Positions 53,315-62,762 are shown, counted from the stretch's first letter. The stretch: 64,000 nucleotides of DNA from Pseudomonadota bacterium (GCA_023412495.1 JAEYNP010000105.1:120428-184427); one strand, 5' to 3'. Notes: a model not told the origin generated them from the sequence alone. Numbers and translations are program-made.

Positions 53315-53644
53315 CTAGGCGCTTCTGAGTTTATTGCTTGTTTCCACTCTCAACTGGTTTCCGGCGGCTCCGGTGGCGGAATCGTCATTGACCAGGACAG
53401 GGATCTGTTCACCTCGCAAGACAGTCGCGCCGGCGGACAGGATCACCTGATCGGGCGGTTTGGTCGTCGTCGAGTTGGGTAGGAATGTAAAAGTGCAGCT
53501 GGCCCTGAAAATGACGGGTTGCCCGCCGATGGTCAAGTGGTCGTGCGTTTCATAGATTATTGGGCCCGGCTGCCAGGTTCCCAAGGGATCGTCCACCGGC
53601 TTGGGTGTGACTTCCCCTGTCACTGCGACTGCTTTACCGGCCAT
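53315..53644 (-). CDS. Small eCIS-associated protein of unknown function
   Basis: 109 residues. ATG 53644 is chosen because AAGGAGGG lies upstream; a longer frame to 53734 lacks one. The protein is beta-rich (HDHLTIGGQPVIFRASCTFTFLP ... VILSAGATVLRGEQIPVLVND) with no membrane segment. The GGxxV turns loosely recall PAAR or DUF4280-type spike tips, but the PAAR pattern is not present. Its place between the DUF4255 and sheath genes points to a structural or assembly role. Confidence 0.65.
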   Translation of the reverse strand: MAGKAVAVTGEVTPKPVDDPLGTWQPGPIIYETHDHLTIGGQPVIFRASCTFTFLPNSTTTKPPDQVILSAGATVLRGEQIPVLVNDDSATGAAGNQLRVETSNKLRSA

Positions 53645-53754
53645 CTGCTCGCCCTCCTTGGAGTCTATGTGATATCCGCAGCATTCTCGAAGGATGCCGT
53701 AGCCCGGCTGGAAAGGGTGGACCGAGTGGACCAAGTGGACTGGGTCACAGGCTC

Positions 53755-54591
53755 CTAAAGTGAATTCAATGCAAAATCATATTTCTGCCCGGCCGCCGCC
53801 GGCACTTCCGCCGGCATGTCCGCCGAAGCAAACCCCGCAGCGGCTGCCTGCAGGGTGTAATTTCCCGATGCAAGGCCCGAGAAGCGATAGCGGCCCGACT
53901 GATCCGTCTGCACGGTGCGTCCCAATTCCTTGATGGTAATCGCGGCAGCCAGGGGCGCATTCGAATCGGCGGCGCGCACCCTTCCGCCTATGAGGAAGGC
54001 GCTGTGCAAGGGATGACCGGTCAAGCCCAGACGCGTTTCGTGCGAAATCGTCTCCGGACCGAGCGGATGCTCCACCGCCAGCGCCAACGCCACCGTTACC
54101 TGCAGGGTGAAGGCAGGCCGGGGCGCTATGCCCAGCGCGTTCCAGAATTCTCCCAGGGACTTTGCGCCCTCCATCTGCGCCACCATCGTCGGCGGTGGGT
54201 ATGGCTGATCGCTCAATGTCCCGCGCCAGTAAGGCTGCGGGATCGGATCGAAGCCGCTCAGCCATCCCAGCGCCTGGCCCAGCAGTTGATGCTCCTCGGC
54301 GACCCTCAGCGCTCCGGTCTGGCTGGACCAGCCGGTGACCAGATAGGAGCATGCGACCCGCAGCGGCGGCAGACGCCTCGTATATATACCGTTTTCGAAC
54401 ACCTGAATGGGCTCGGGGTCGCGCAGGTCGCGGTTCTCCTTGATTTCATGCAGAAAAAGATTGAGGGTAGCCTGGTTCGGCGTGTAATTTTTGTCCGGCG
54501 TCTCAAAGCTCACGTCAGCATCGCGCAACGCCGGAGGCGCTGCCGGATCCTCGAAGATGGCCTGAAGCGTCTTGTCAAGATCTTGGAACAT
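53755..54591 (-). CDS. DUF4255 (Pvc16-type tail terminator) protein with C-terminal CarboxypepD-reg-like domain
   Basis: 278 residues. Residues 1-~190 are DUF4255 (LDKTLQAIFEDP, TPNQATLNLFLHEIKENRDLR, LRVACSYLVTGWS, EEHQLLGQALGWLSGFD), related to Afp16/Pvc16, which caps the end of the tube and sheath. The last ~85 residues form a Gly-rich beta-sandwich (GGRVRAADSNAPLAAAITIKE ... GRYRFSGLASGNYTLQAAAAGF) of the carboxypeptidase-regulatory type, exposed on the particle end. GAGGG lies upstream of ATG 54591. Confidence 0.88.
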   Translation of the reverse strand: MFQDLDKTLQAIFEDPAAPPALRDADVSFETPDKNYTPNQATLNLFLHEIKENRDLRDPEPIQVFENGIYTRRLPPLRVACSYLVTGWSSQTGALRVAEEHQLLGQALGWLSGFDPIPQPYWRGTLSDQPYPPPTMVAQMEGAKSLGEFWNALGIAPRPAFTLQVTVALALAVEHPLGPETISHETRLGLTGHPLHSAFLIGGRVRAADSNAPLAAAITIKELGRTVQTDQSGRYRFSGLASGNYTLQAAAAGFASADMPAEVPAAAGQKYDFALNSL

Positions 54592-54769
54592 CGCTGTCTT
54601 GCCCTCAAGGAGAGATTTGCCTAATCCCCCACAAAGGGATAGAAAAATAGGAAAAACGATTTAACAAAAACTACTAAAATATGTTAGACGCCGCAAGTAA
54701 TAAATCCTCGATCGGATCGATCCTCGCACGCGAGCCGGTAATTTTTCAGGCGCTGTTCGCCGGATACCT

Positions 54770-56986
54770 TCATCCGCCTGAACCATGGAAAAGCGTCTCG
54801 TCCCAGACCTTGCCGATTTTCTCGAATTCCCGCCGGGCGCCGCGCACCACGTGTTTCATGGTTATCGCGCCACCTTCCGCGGCGGCCAGGAAGGCGGCAT
54901 TGAGGACGATGTTTTTGATGTTGCCGCCGCTGATCGAAAACCGGCGGCCCAGCCACTCGAAGTCCAGTTCCTCGGCGACGGGAGCCTGGCGGGGAAGGTG
55001 TTTGCGCCATATCTCCCGCCGGGCGGCCGCATCGGGAAAAGGGAATTCCACGATAAAGCGCAGACGCCGGGTGAAGGCATCATCCATGTTGTCGCGCAGA
55101 TTGGTAGCCAGAATGGCCATGCCCTCATAGTCCTCCATGCGCTGCAGCAGGTAGCTTGTTTCAATGTTGGCATAGCGGTCGTGGGCATCGGAGACCTGGG
55201 TGCGCTTGCCGAATAGGGCATCCGCCTCGTCAAAGAAAAGAATGGCATTGCCGGCCTCGGCCTCCTGAAAAATCCGTGCGAGGTTTTTTTCCGTTTCGCC
55301 GATGTATTTGCTGACCACCCCGGACAAGTCGATGCGGTACAACTCCAGGCGCAGCGCATGGGCGATGACCTCGGCGGCCAATGTTTTGCCGGTGCCGGAA
55401 GCCCCGAAGAAAAGGACGCTGAGCCCGCGGCCGCGCGAGATCTTTTCGCCAAAGCCCCATTGGCGGAACACGCGGTGGCGATGGATCAGCTGGGCACAGA
55501 TCTCCTTGAGCTGATCCACCCTGTCTCGGGGCAGGACGATATCCTCCCAACTGCAATGGGTCTGAAGCTTGACTGCCAGGTCCCCCAATTTGTGGTGGGA
55601 CTGAAGGCGGCTGGCCACATAAAGATCCGCAAGCGTCGTCGCCGGTTCTCCGTCCCGCATCACGGACAACTGTTCGGCCCGGTTGGCGGCGTCGCGAATT
55701 TGCCCGGGGGTGAGGCGAAAGCGCTCGGCCAGTTCACCGGCCCAGTCGGGGTCGACTTGGCTGTCGAGTTGCGCCAGGGCACGGGTCCAGACCGCCTGAC
55801 GCCCGGGAACGTCCGGCAACGAAAGTTCCACGGGGCAAAGGGCTGCGGGCTCCAGGGGAGCTTGCACCGGCCACGGCCCCCGGCCCGCAAGAAACGTCAG
55901 GCGGCCGAACTTTTTCAGGCACTGCGCGAGCTCCGTCAGCCAGACATTCCCGCCTTGCCCTTCGAAGAGCACATCCGCGGGCGCGATATAGAGCGCCGCG
56001 TTGTTGAGAATTATCTCGCGGAGGGCCGCACGCCACGCGGCAGCCGCATCGGTCTTACGGGTACGGAGCAGTTCCAGGTCGAGAACCAGCAGCGGTTGGT
56101 GGAACTGCCCGCACAGGTCGGAGGCGAGCGCGCGTTTGCCGACACCCCGGGGGCCCTGCAGATAAATCGTCAATGGACGGGGTGAGGATGTACTGCCGTA
56201 CGCATGGCGCCCGAGGAGGTTGGCCAGCCGGGTTCGCGCTGCCGGGTCGACGATGAACGCCGCATCGCCGGCGGAGGGGCGAGCCCACCGGATACTGTCG
56301 CCGAGTCCTTCGTCCAGATCGTTGTTCCCCAGCAGGAAATTCAGAATACGTGGGTCGAGGCTCAGGAACCGGGCCAATCCGCTGCTGCCGGAAGGACTTC
56401 GGGGATCTTCCACCGTATGCAGGATGCCATGACGCGCCAACGCTCCATGATCCGAAAAGACCGCCATCCGCCGCCAGCGCTCCTCCTCGGAGGAGCAGAG
56501 CAGGTCCAGGATCAAGTCGACACTCGGTTTCTTGCGAGTGATATCATCCTGTACATAGGCGTACAAGGTATCGTATTTGCGCCGCAACTCGGGTGCCAGG
56601 CAGATGACGACGGCCTGCAGTTCAAAAGAAGACAGCGTAAACAAAGCGGCCAGCCGAGGCAGGGTCAGCACCACCTCTCGATCGGCGCTGCCGGCGATTT
56701 TTTCGTCCATGGAGTGCCGGAACAGGGCCAGATTGTCATCATAGCCGGTTGCAGCGGGCGATTCGCCCGGCGGCATTTCCACTTCATCCAGCAGTTCGTC
56801 GACTTCGGTATCGGAGATATACAATCCTTTGGCGGCCGACATGCCCGGTTCGGCCCGATGCCGCGCGCGCAACACGGCGACGCGGCGTGCGATGAGCAAA
56901 TCCAGCTTCTTCAGCTCATCGCGCAGATGGGCCTCGTTACTTTCGTAATAGTGGTCGTTTGGTTCAGGTTTGGCGCTGAGCAACAT
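54770..56986 (-). CDS. eCIS AAA+ ATPase (Afp15-like)
   Basis: 738 residues. The C-terminal AAA+ domain is intact: Walker A GASGTGKT (528-535), Walker B ILFFDEAD (582-589), sensor ILATN (625-629) and arginine-finger region FTRRLRFIVEF. An N-terminal half has a degenerate ATPase module (GPRGVGKR near 278-285 with LVLDLELL) that probably does not hydrolyse ATP. Afp15-type ATPases are needed for particle assembly or cargo loading rather than for recycling the sheath. It is the first gene of the operon, with no clear ribosome-binding site before ATG 56986. Confidence 0.92.
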   Translation of the reverse strand: MLLSAKPEPNDHYYESNEAHLRDELKKLDLLIARRVAVLRARHRAEPGMSAAKGLYISDTEVDELLDEVEMPPGESPAATGYDDNLALFRHSMDEKIAGSADREVVLTLPRLAALFTLSSFELQAVVICLAPELRRKYDTLYAYVQDDITRKKPSVDLILDLLCSSEEERWRRMAVFSDHGALARHGILHTVEDPRSPSGSSGLARFLSLDPRILNFLLGNNDLDEGLGDSIRWARPSAGDAAFIVDPAARTRLANLLGRHAYGSTSSPRPLTIYLQGPRGVGKRALASDLCGQFHQPLLVLDLELLRTRKTDAAAAWRAALREIILNNAALYIAPADVLFEGQGGNVWLTELAQCLKKFGRLTFLAGRGPWPVQAPLEPAALCPVELSLPDVPGRQAVWTRALAQLDSQVDPDWAGELAERFRLTPGQIRDAANRAEQLSVMRDGEPATTLADLYVASRLQSHHKLGDLAVKLQTHCSWEDIVLPRDRVDQLKEICAQLIHRHRVFRQWGFGEKISRGRGLSVLFFGASGTGKTLAAEVIAHALRLELYRIDLSGVVSKYIGETEKNLARIFQEAEAGNAILFFDEADALFGKRTQVSDAHDRYANIETSYLLQRMEDYEGMAILATNLRDNMDDAFTRRLRFIVEFPFPDAAARREIWRKHLPRQAPVAEELDFEWLGRRFSISGGNIKNIVLNAAFLAAAEGGAITMKHVVRGARREFEKIGKVWDETLFHGSGG

Positions 56987-57434
56987 GCGTTTACCACAGC
57001 GAAAGAAAATGGGGATGGCGAGCCACTGCCAACGGCGAGATCGTCTTTTCGTCCGGCGGGAATGCGGTAGCCCTTATTTTTTGTAAGGCTCAAATGTAAC
57101 GACCACGGCAGGATGTGTCAAGTCAGCGATCAGCGGGGGCAGGAGGGCTCAGCCAAAGCCCTGCGGTATCGGCCGTCATGGATTCCTCGCGGTTGACTTG
57201 GACAGCGGAGAAAAATGGCGCAGGAAAAAAGCCGGAGCGCTTCGGGCACCAGCCCTACCTGCGGATCCAAAGAAGCATTTCGTCGCTGCCAAAAATAATT
57301 CATCCCAACAAAACCGGCGCAGTCGCGAATCCTCGGTTGACCTTCCTCGGAGAATCGGCTAGATGTTTGCGGACCGGTGTATCAGGAACATGAAGGGACA
57401 TTGAGTAAATGAGCAATTTGGGGAGGAATAGACG
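56987..57434. other. Intergenic region between the eCIS operon and an ABC importer operon
   Basis: 448 bases between divergent operons. No gene was recognised. A small hairpin-like element on the minus strand (AGCCTTACAAAAAATAAGGGCT region, about 57070-57091) lies in the leader of the ATPase gene. GGGAGGA (57420s) is the ribosome-binding site of the importer gene. Confidence 0.5.
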
Positions 57435-58397
57435 ATGAAAAAGCTGTTCTTGGCTGCATTGTTAACCATCGGCATCAGCCTGCAGGGCTACACCGCCCAT
57501 GGTGTCACCATCTCTGTCAGCCAATTTGTCGAGCATCCCGCGCTTGACGCCGTTCTGCGCGGGTTCCAGGATTACCTCAAGGAAAAAGGAGTCGAGGCGG
57601 AATACAAGGTCCACAATGCCCAGGCGAACATGGGCACCGCCAACCAGATCGCCCAGCAGATGGTGGGGGAGAAGGCAGACCTGCTGGTGGCCATCGCGAC
57701 GCCTTCCGCCCAGACCTGCGCCCAGGCCCTGGCCAAGGCCCCGGCCGACCTCAAGCGGCCGCTTCTGTTCACTGCGGTGACCGACCCGGTGGCGGCCGGC
57801 CTGGTGAAGGACCTTGCCAAACCCGATCCCGGCGTGACCGGGGTGTCCGACCTGCTGCCGGTCGAGGAGCATCTGCGGATGGTCATGGCCTACAAGAAGG
57901 ATCTCAAGAAGCTCGGGCTGCTGTACAACGCCGGCGAGGCCAACTCCAAGGCCACGATCGCGACCATCAAGGAACTGAGCGAAAAACTCGGCTTCGAGAC
58001 CGTGGAGGCCACCGCCTCCAAGACCGCCGACGTTCACCAGGCCGCGAAAAGCCTGGTCGGCCGGGCCGATGCCGTCTTCATCCCCACGGATAACACCATC
58101 GTCTCCGCCCTGGAGTCGGTGATCAAGGTCGGGGTGCAGAACAAGCTGCCGATATTCGCTGCCGATGTCGACTCGGTGAAGCGGGGCGCGGTCGCGGCCA
58201 TGGGTTTTGATTACTACAGGCACGGCTACCAGACCGGCGCGATCGCCGAGCGGATCCTGAAGGGCGAGAAGCCGGAGAGCATCCCGGTGGAATTCCAGAA
58301 GGAACTGCAGCTGCACATCAACGCCGGGTACTCCAGGCAGATGGGGCTCGAACCTCCCGCGGAACTGCTCTCCAAGGCCTCGGAAGTCTATCAATAA
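57435..58397 (+). CDS. ABC importer substrate-binding protein (PF04392/TrpX type)
   Basis: 320 residues with a signal peptide (LFLAALLTIGISLQGYTAHG). Family features: VSQFVEHPALDAVLRGFQDYLKEKG, NQIAQQMVGEKADLLVAIATPSAQ, RPLLFTAVTDPVAAGLV, VTGVSDLLPVEEHL, ADAVFIPTDNTIVSALESV and FDYYRHGYQTGAIAERIL. Members characterised in Gram-positives bind tryptophan or related aromatic compounds; the substrate here is inferred only to be a small amino acid-like molecule. GGGAGGA precedes ATG 57435. Confidence 0.9.
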   Translation: MKKLFLAALLTIGISLQGYTAHGVTISVSQFVEHPALDAVLRGFQDYLKEKGVEAEYKVHNAQANMGTANQIAQQMVGEKADLLVAIATPSAQTCAQALAKAPADLKRPLLFTAVTDPVAAGLVKDLAKPDPGVTGVSDLLPVEEHLRMVMAYKKDLKKLGLLYNAGEANSKATIATIKELSEKLGFETVEATASKTADVHQAAKSLVGRADAVFIPTDNTIVSALESVIKVGVQNKLPIFAADVDSVKRGAVAAMGFDYYRHGYQTGAIAERILKGEKPESIPVEFQKELQLHINAGYSRQMGLEPPAELLSKASEVYQ

Positions 58398-58412
58398 GGA
58401 CAGCCGCCCAGC

Positions 58413-59300
58413 ATGACATTCTATGCAGCGCTCGGTGCCGTGGAGCAGGGACTGGTCTACGGCATCATGGTCATCGGCGTCTACCTGACCTTCCGGATCC
58501 TCGACTTTCCCGACCTCACCGTCGACGGCAGCCTGCCCCTCGGGGCCTCCATCTCGGCGGTGGCGATCACCGGCGGCATCAATCCGTACCTGTCGCTGCT
58601 GCTGGCCCTTGCCGGCGGTTTCGCCGCGGGTGTCACCACGGCGGTCCTGAACACCAAGTTCAAGATCCTCCACCTGCTCGCCTCGATTCTGACGATGATC
58701 GCCCTTTACTCCATCAACATCCGGATCATGGCCGGGCCGAACATTGCTCTCCTCGGGCAGCAGACAGTTTTCGACGCGGTGAGCGGGCTGGGCATTCCCG
58801 CCCATTATGCCGGTCTCTTGGTCTTCGGGGCCTTTGCCTTGCTGGTGCTCGGCTTCATCATCTGGTTCATGGGCACCGAGATCGGCCAGGCGGTTCTCGC
58901 CACCGGCGACAACCCGCAGATGATCAGAAGCCTCGGGGTCAACACCCATTTCATCATCATCCTGGGCGTGGGGCTTTCCAACGGCCTGGTGGCCCTGAGC
59001 GGGGCGCTCGTCGCCCAGAACCAGGGGGCGGCGGACGTGGGGATGGGGATCGGCACCATCGTGGCGGGGCTCGCCTCGGTGATCATTGGCGAGACGGTCT
59101 TCGGCTGCCAGACCATGGCCCGGGCCTTCATCGCCGCGGTGCTCGGCTCGATCGTCTACCGGCTGGCGATCGCGCTCGCCCTTGGCCTGGAGCTGGGCGA
59201 CTTCCGCTTCAACCCGAGCGACCTGAACCTCATCACCGCCATCCTGGTGATCGGCGCCCTCATTACACCCAACCTGAAAAAAAGACTGATAGCGCGGTGA
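58413..59300 (+). CDS. ABC importer permease (BPD branched-chain/TrpY type)
   Basis: 295 residues with eight or more hydrophobic segments. Typical elements are LTFRILDFPDLTVDGSLPLGASISAV, LNTKFKILHLLASILTMIALYSINIRIMAG and NGLVALSGALVAQNQGAADVGMGIGTIVAGLASVIIGE. It would pair with the binding protein upstream. It ends in GTGA, overlapping the ATPase start by 4 bases. Confidence 0.92.
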   Translation: MTFYAALGAVEQGLVYGIMVIGVYLTFRILDFPDLTVDGSLPLGASISAVAITGGINPYLSLLLALAGGFAAGVTTAVLNTKFKILHLLASILTMIALYSINIRIMAGPNIALLGQQTVFDAVSGLGIPAHYAGLLVFGAFALLVLGFIIWFMGTEIGQAVLATGDNPQMIRSLGVNTHFIIILGVGLSNGLVALSGALVAQNQGAADVGMGIGTIVAGLASVIIGETVFGCQTMARAFIAAVLGSIVYRLAIALALGLELGDFRFNPSDLNLITAILVIGALITPNLKKRLIAR

Positions 59301-60091
59301 TCAAGCTCGAAAACATAGTCAAATACTTCCACAAGGGGAGCGTCAACGAGGTCTTCGCCCTGAACGACATCAGCCTCCAACTCGATGAGGGCGACTTCGT
59401 GACGGTGATCGGCTCGAACGGCGCCGGCAAATCGACGCTCCAGAACTGTATCGCCGGCGGCTTCTTCCCCGATTCCGGGAGGATCTTCATCGGCGGCCAC
59501 GACGTGACCGGCTGGCCCGAGCACAAGCGGGCGGGGCTCATCGCCCGGGTCTTCCAGAACCCCCTGCTCGGCACCTGCCCCTCGGCCACTATCGAGCAGA
59601 ATATGGCTCTCGCCAGCCTGCGCGGGCAGCGGCGGGGCTTGGGGAGAGGGGTGAAGGCCAGGGACCGGGAGCGGTTCCGCGAGGAGCTGAAGCAGCTTGG
59701 CCTGGGCCTCGAGAACCGGCTGCTCGACAAGGTCGGCCTGCTCTCGGGCGGCCAGCGCCAGGCCTTGACCATGCTCATGGCGACGATGGTCAAGCCGGAG
59801 GTCCTGCTCCTCGACGAGCATATCGCGGCGCTCGACCCCAAGACCGCCGGGCAGATCCTGAACCTCACCCAGGAGATCGTCCGCGGCCGCAAGCTCACCA
59901 CCCTCATGATCACCCACAACATGAAGCATGCCATCACCTTCGGCAATCGGCTGCTCATGCTCCATCAGGGCCGGGTGCTGCTGGATCTGGGCGGCCGCGA
60001 CAAGGAGAACCTGACCGTCAAGGACCTGCTCGCCCACTTCTACGAGGCGCAAGGGGAGGAGTTGGCGATGGATTCCCTGCTGCTCAGCTGA
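59297..60091 (+). CDS. ABC importer ATP-binding protein (TrpZ type)
   Basis: 264 residues. Walker A GSNGAGKSTLQNC, signature LLSGGQRQALTMLM, Walker B VLLLDEHIAALDP and switch His in MITHNMKHAI. It starts with GTG overlapping the stop of the permease gene, so the three genes form one tightly coupled importer operon. Confidence 0.94.
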   Translation: MIKLENIVKYFHKGSVNEVFALNDISLQLDEGDFVTVIGSNGAGKSTLQNCIAGGFFPDSGRIFIGGHDVTGWPEHKRAGLIARVFQNPLLGTCPSATIEQNMALASLRGQRRGLGRGVKARDRERFREELKQLGLGLENRLLDKVGLLSGGQRQALTMLMATMVKPEVLLLDEHIAALDPKTAGQILNLTQEIVRGRKLTTLMITHNMKHAITFGNRLLMLHQGRVLLDLGGRDKENLTVKDLLAHFYEAQGEELAMDSLLLS

Positions 60092-60231
60092 TGGAGATGG
60101 CCCTGGAGAAGAAAATCCTCCCCAACCGAAAATTGGAGACAATTCAACATTTGCCGTGACATGTGCCGACCGGTTGAAATTACCGGGGCGGCGTTGCAGT
60201 AACCAACACACCCTGTATCAGCAGTACTTTC

Positions 60232-60828
60232 ATGAGCTTCCCCTCCCTTGTCGATTTTGCTTCCATTCTTGACCTGCATGTCCTGTTCACCGGCCTCATG
60301 GTCTTTTTTGCCCGGATCTGCGACGTATCCTTTGGGACCGTCCGCACCATCGTCACGGTCCAGGGACGGTCGGTGCTGGCTTTCTGGCTTGCCGTCTTCG
60401 AGGTGACCATCTGGATTTCCGTGGTGAGCACGGTCATCAATCAGGTGAACCAGACGCCGATCCTGGTGATCTTCTACTCCCTGGGCTTTGCCTCCGGCAA
60501 CGTCATCGGCATCCTGGTCGAGAAGAAACTGGCCTTCGGCATGATCATCCTCAAGGTCTTCACCCAGCAGGACGGGCAGAGGATGGCCGATGATTTCCGC
60601 AGCAAGAGGCAGCCGGTCACGGTCTTCCAGGGCGAAGGCATGAACGGCCCGGTGAGCGAATTGTACATCGTCTGCCGCCGCCGGGACCTGAAATGGATGA
60701 TTCCCAAGGTGCAGGAGATCGACGCCAACGCCTTTTACGTGGTGGAGATGGCCCGGGACGTGAGCAAGATATTGAAGCCGGTCTGCACGCCGCTGGGCGG
60801 CTGGCGCAACAGGTATATCAGAAAGTAG
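60232..60828 (+). CDS. UPF0316 family membrane protein (DUF5698-DUF2179)
   Basis: 198 residues. Three hydrophobic helices in the first half (FTGLMVFFARICDVSFGTVRTIVTVQG; WLAVFEVTIWISVVSTV; PILVIFYSLGFASGNVIGILVEKK) match the DUF5698-type N-terminus of UPF0316. The second half (GMIILKVFTQQDGQRMADDFR ... KWMIPKVQEIDANAFYVVEMARDV) is a DUF2179 soluble domain. The function is unknown; the family has been linked loosely to small-molecule sensing. The start ATG 60232 has a weak ribosome-binding site. Confidence 0.85.
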   Translation: MSFPSLVDFASILDLHVLFTGLMVFFARICDVSFGTVRTIVTVQGRSVLAFWLAVFEVTIWISVVSTVINQVNQTPILVIFYSLGFASGNVIGILVEKKLAFGMIILKVFTQQDGQRMADDFRSKRQPVTVFQGEGMNGPVSELYIVCRRRDLKWMIPKVQEIDANAFYVVEMARDVSKILKPVCTPLGGWRNRYIRK

Positions 60829-60994
60829 TCGCCGCCGTTTCTGCGCGAAATTGGCCGCGAGATCCTGCTGGCGGGATTTGCGAGTCCCTCTTGCAAATCG
60901 CCGAAAATAGTGTAATCATCTGCTGCCCTGCTTTTTCAAGGGCTTCCCAGCCCGGGTTTCTCCGGGATCTTCATCCATCTCACCAACAAAATTT

Positions 60995-61654
60995 ATGCTG
61001 CAGGAATTGGAGAGCCAGGTTCTGGAATTGTATCGGAGTCTCGATGCGGCGGTGGCGGAATATGCCGCCGGGACGAATCTTGCCTGTCCCGCCGGATGCG
61101 GTCAATGCTGCCGCTCGGAAAAGGTCGAGGCGACGGTTCTGGAGTGCATACCTCTGGCCTTTGAGCTGTTTCGGACGCATCAGGCCGAGCTTATCCTCAA
61201 AAGACTGGAAAAAAACGGCGATGAAAGGCAATGTATCCTCTACCGCGCCGACTTCACCGAGGCCGGCCTCTGGGGTTGTTCACAGTACAGCCACCGGGCG
61301 GTGGTCTGCCGGCTCTTCGGGTTTGCCGGCAATCGAGACCGAGAGGGCATTCCCAGACTGGCAATGTGCAGGATCATGAAGGAAAGACTCGCTGACATCA
61401 CTCCCCCTGGCGGAGATGATGAACATTCGCCCATGCCGCTCTTCAGCGAGGCCGGCTTGCGGATTAGCGCGCTGCATCCGGGGCTCGGGGCCGCACGGAT
61501 GCCGATCAACAGGGCGCTGCTCGAGGCTCTGCGGAAGGTGGGAATGTTCCTGGAACTCTCTGCTCCGGCGCCGACTGTTCCCGCCGGAGACCCAGAGATC
61601 CCGCCGGACGAGCCTCTCTTCCCGATTTCCCCGCTCAGGAGGCGGGCGGCCTGA
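60995..61654 (+). CDS. YkgJ-type cysteine-cluster protein
   Basis: 219 residues. The N-terminal CPAGCGQCCRSEKV and later LWGCSQYSHRAVVCRLFGFAG and LAMCRI give the Cys pattern of the CxxCxxCC family, which probably binds a metal or an iron-sulfur cluster. It has no membrane segment. Relatives are common in Desulfobacterota and their reactions are unknown. It ends 9 bases before the convergent UspA gene. Confidence 0.8.
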   Translation: MLQELESQVLELYRSLDAAVAEYAAGTNLACPAGCGQCCRSEKVEATVLECIPLAFELFRTHQAELILKRLEKNGDERQCILYRADFTEAGLWGCSQYSHRAVVCRLFGFAGNRDREGIPRLAMCRIMKERLADITPPGGDDEHSPMPLFSEAGLRISALHPGLGAARMPINRALLEALRKVGMFLELSAPAPTVPAGDPEIPPDEPLFPISPLRRRAA

Positions 61655-61663
61655 CGAAACGGC

Positions 61664-62542
61664 TCAGCGGCAGCACCAGAGGGCTGCCTTCTCGATCTTG
61701 CTGATGAGCTTGGCGGTGGTTCCCCCCGCCAGGTTGATCTCCTTGAGCAGGCCGTGCTCCTGGCCGTGCAGGCCGACGGCTACCGCCGCATAGCCGCCCT
61801 TGACGGATTCGCCGAGGATCGAGCCGGGGACGGAGAGTCCCCAGGTGCACTGCCGGTCGATCCGGTCGTCGCGAACTCCGTGCTCATTGAGAATTTTCGT
61901 TGCCTGTGCGAACAGCTCGTCGGAATTGCTTCTCGCGCCGTTCTCGACATGGAAGAGGGTGACGGCATGCTGGTCCTGGTCAGCCAAAATGTAGCCTACA
62001 TGGTCCACAGCCCGAAGACTGTCTGTCGAACCGTCGACGCAGAGCAGCACATTCTTTCGGCCGGGCTCGAGCTCGGGGCAGATCCATAGGGGCGAGGTGC
62101 AGCAGCTCTCCCGGATCATGGCGTGGGCAGTCTCGTCGGCGGGCTTCTCGAACATCCACTGGAAGGCGTAGGTCGCCCGGCGTCCGAGGATGATTGCGTC
62201 GTAGAGTCCCTGCGCCCCTTCGACGAGGATGTCCTTGACCTTGCCGTAGCGCTCGGCCACGGTCTTGGTGATCACCTGGTCGATGGAAAAGCTGCAGCCG
62301 TTGAGGAGCTGTCTTGATTTCTCAATGGCCCGCATGGCGCCGATGGAGATTTGGTTTTGCAAGTCGTCGGGGTTGGTCCACATCTCCATCAGGGCCTTGT
62401 TCATATCGTTGCCGTCCAGCCTGCAGATGTGCAGAAGAGTTAACGCGTGTTCCTCGGTGGAATTGAAAAACGAGCAGGCAAACCGTGCGCCGTACAGATT
62501 TTCGGTATCGTTGCTGATGGTGACGAGGAAATGTTTTTTCAT
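61664..62542 (-). CDS. Tandem universal stress protein (UspA x2)
   Basis: 292 residues, two Usp domains in one chain. The first starts KKHFLVTISNDTENLYGARFACSFF; the second starts KNVLLCVDGSTDSLRAVDHVGYI and ends GGYAAVAVGLHGQEHGLLKEINLAGGTTAKLI, with a GxHGxExGx9G(S/T)-like ATP-binding pattern in the second domain. Usp proteins help survival under stress. ATG 62540-62542 has no strong ribosome-binding site. It stands alone. Confidence 0.88.
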   Translation of the reverse strand: MKKHFLVTISNDTENLYGARFACSFFNSTEEHALTLLHICRLDGNDMNKALMEMWTNPDDLQNQISIGAMRAIEKSRQLLNGCSFSIDQVITKTVAERYGKVKDILVEGAQGLYDAIILGRRATYAFQWMFEKPADETAHAMIRESCCTSPLWICPELEPGRKNVLLCVDGSTDSLRAVDHVGYILADQDQHAVTLFHVENGARSNSDELFAQATKILNEHGVRDDRIDRQCTWGLSVPGSILGESVKGGYAAVAVGLHGQEHGLLKEINLAGGTTAKLISKIEKAALWCCR

Positions 62543-62762
62543 GGCCCGAAGTTAATTTGTTGATGGATAATTCTTCTTTTCCTAAAGATAAGCCGGCTTT
62601 TCGAGTCTGGCAATGTAGGATCGGCGCAGGATCCGTACGGTTGTTTTTAATGATGAAAAATCCATGACATTACCGGGTGATGCATTATTTTTGACAACAG
62701 GTGGATTGGAACGGCAGTAACCCGGGTTCTGCGGTAACAAAAGGTGAGGAAATGGAGAGGGC

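Noticed and set aside
36195..56986. Reading the locus as an ordinary prophage or a type VI secretion system
   Set aside because: No capsid, portal, terminase, lysis or integrase genes are seen, and no TssJLM membrane-complex genes; DUF4157, DUF4255, DUF6760 and the AAA+ ATPase instead point to eCIS.
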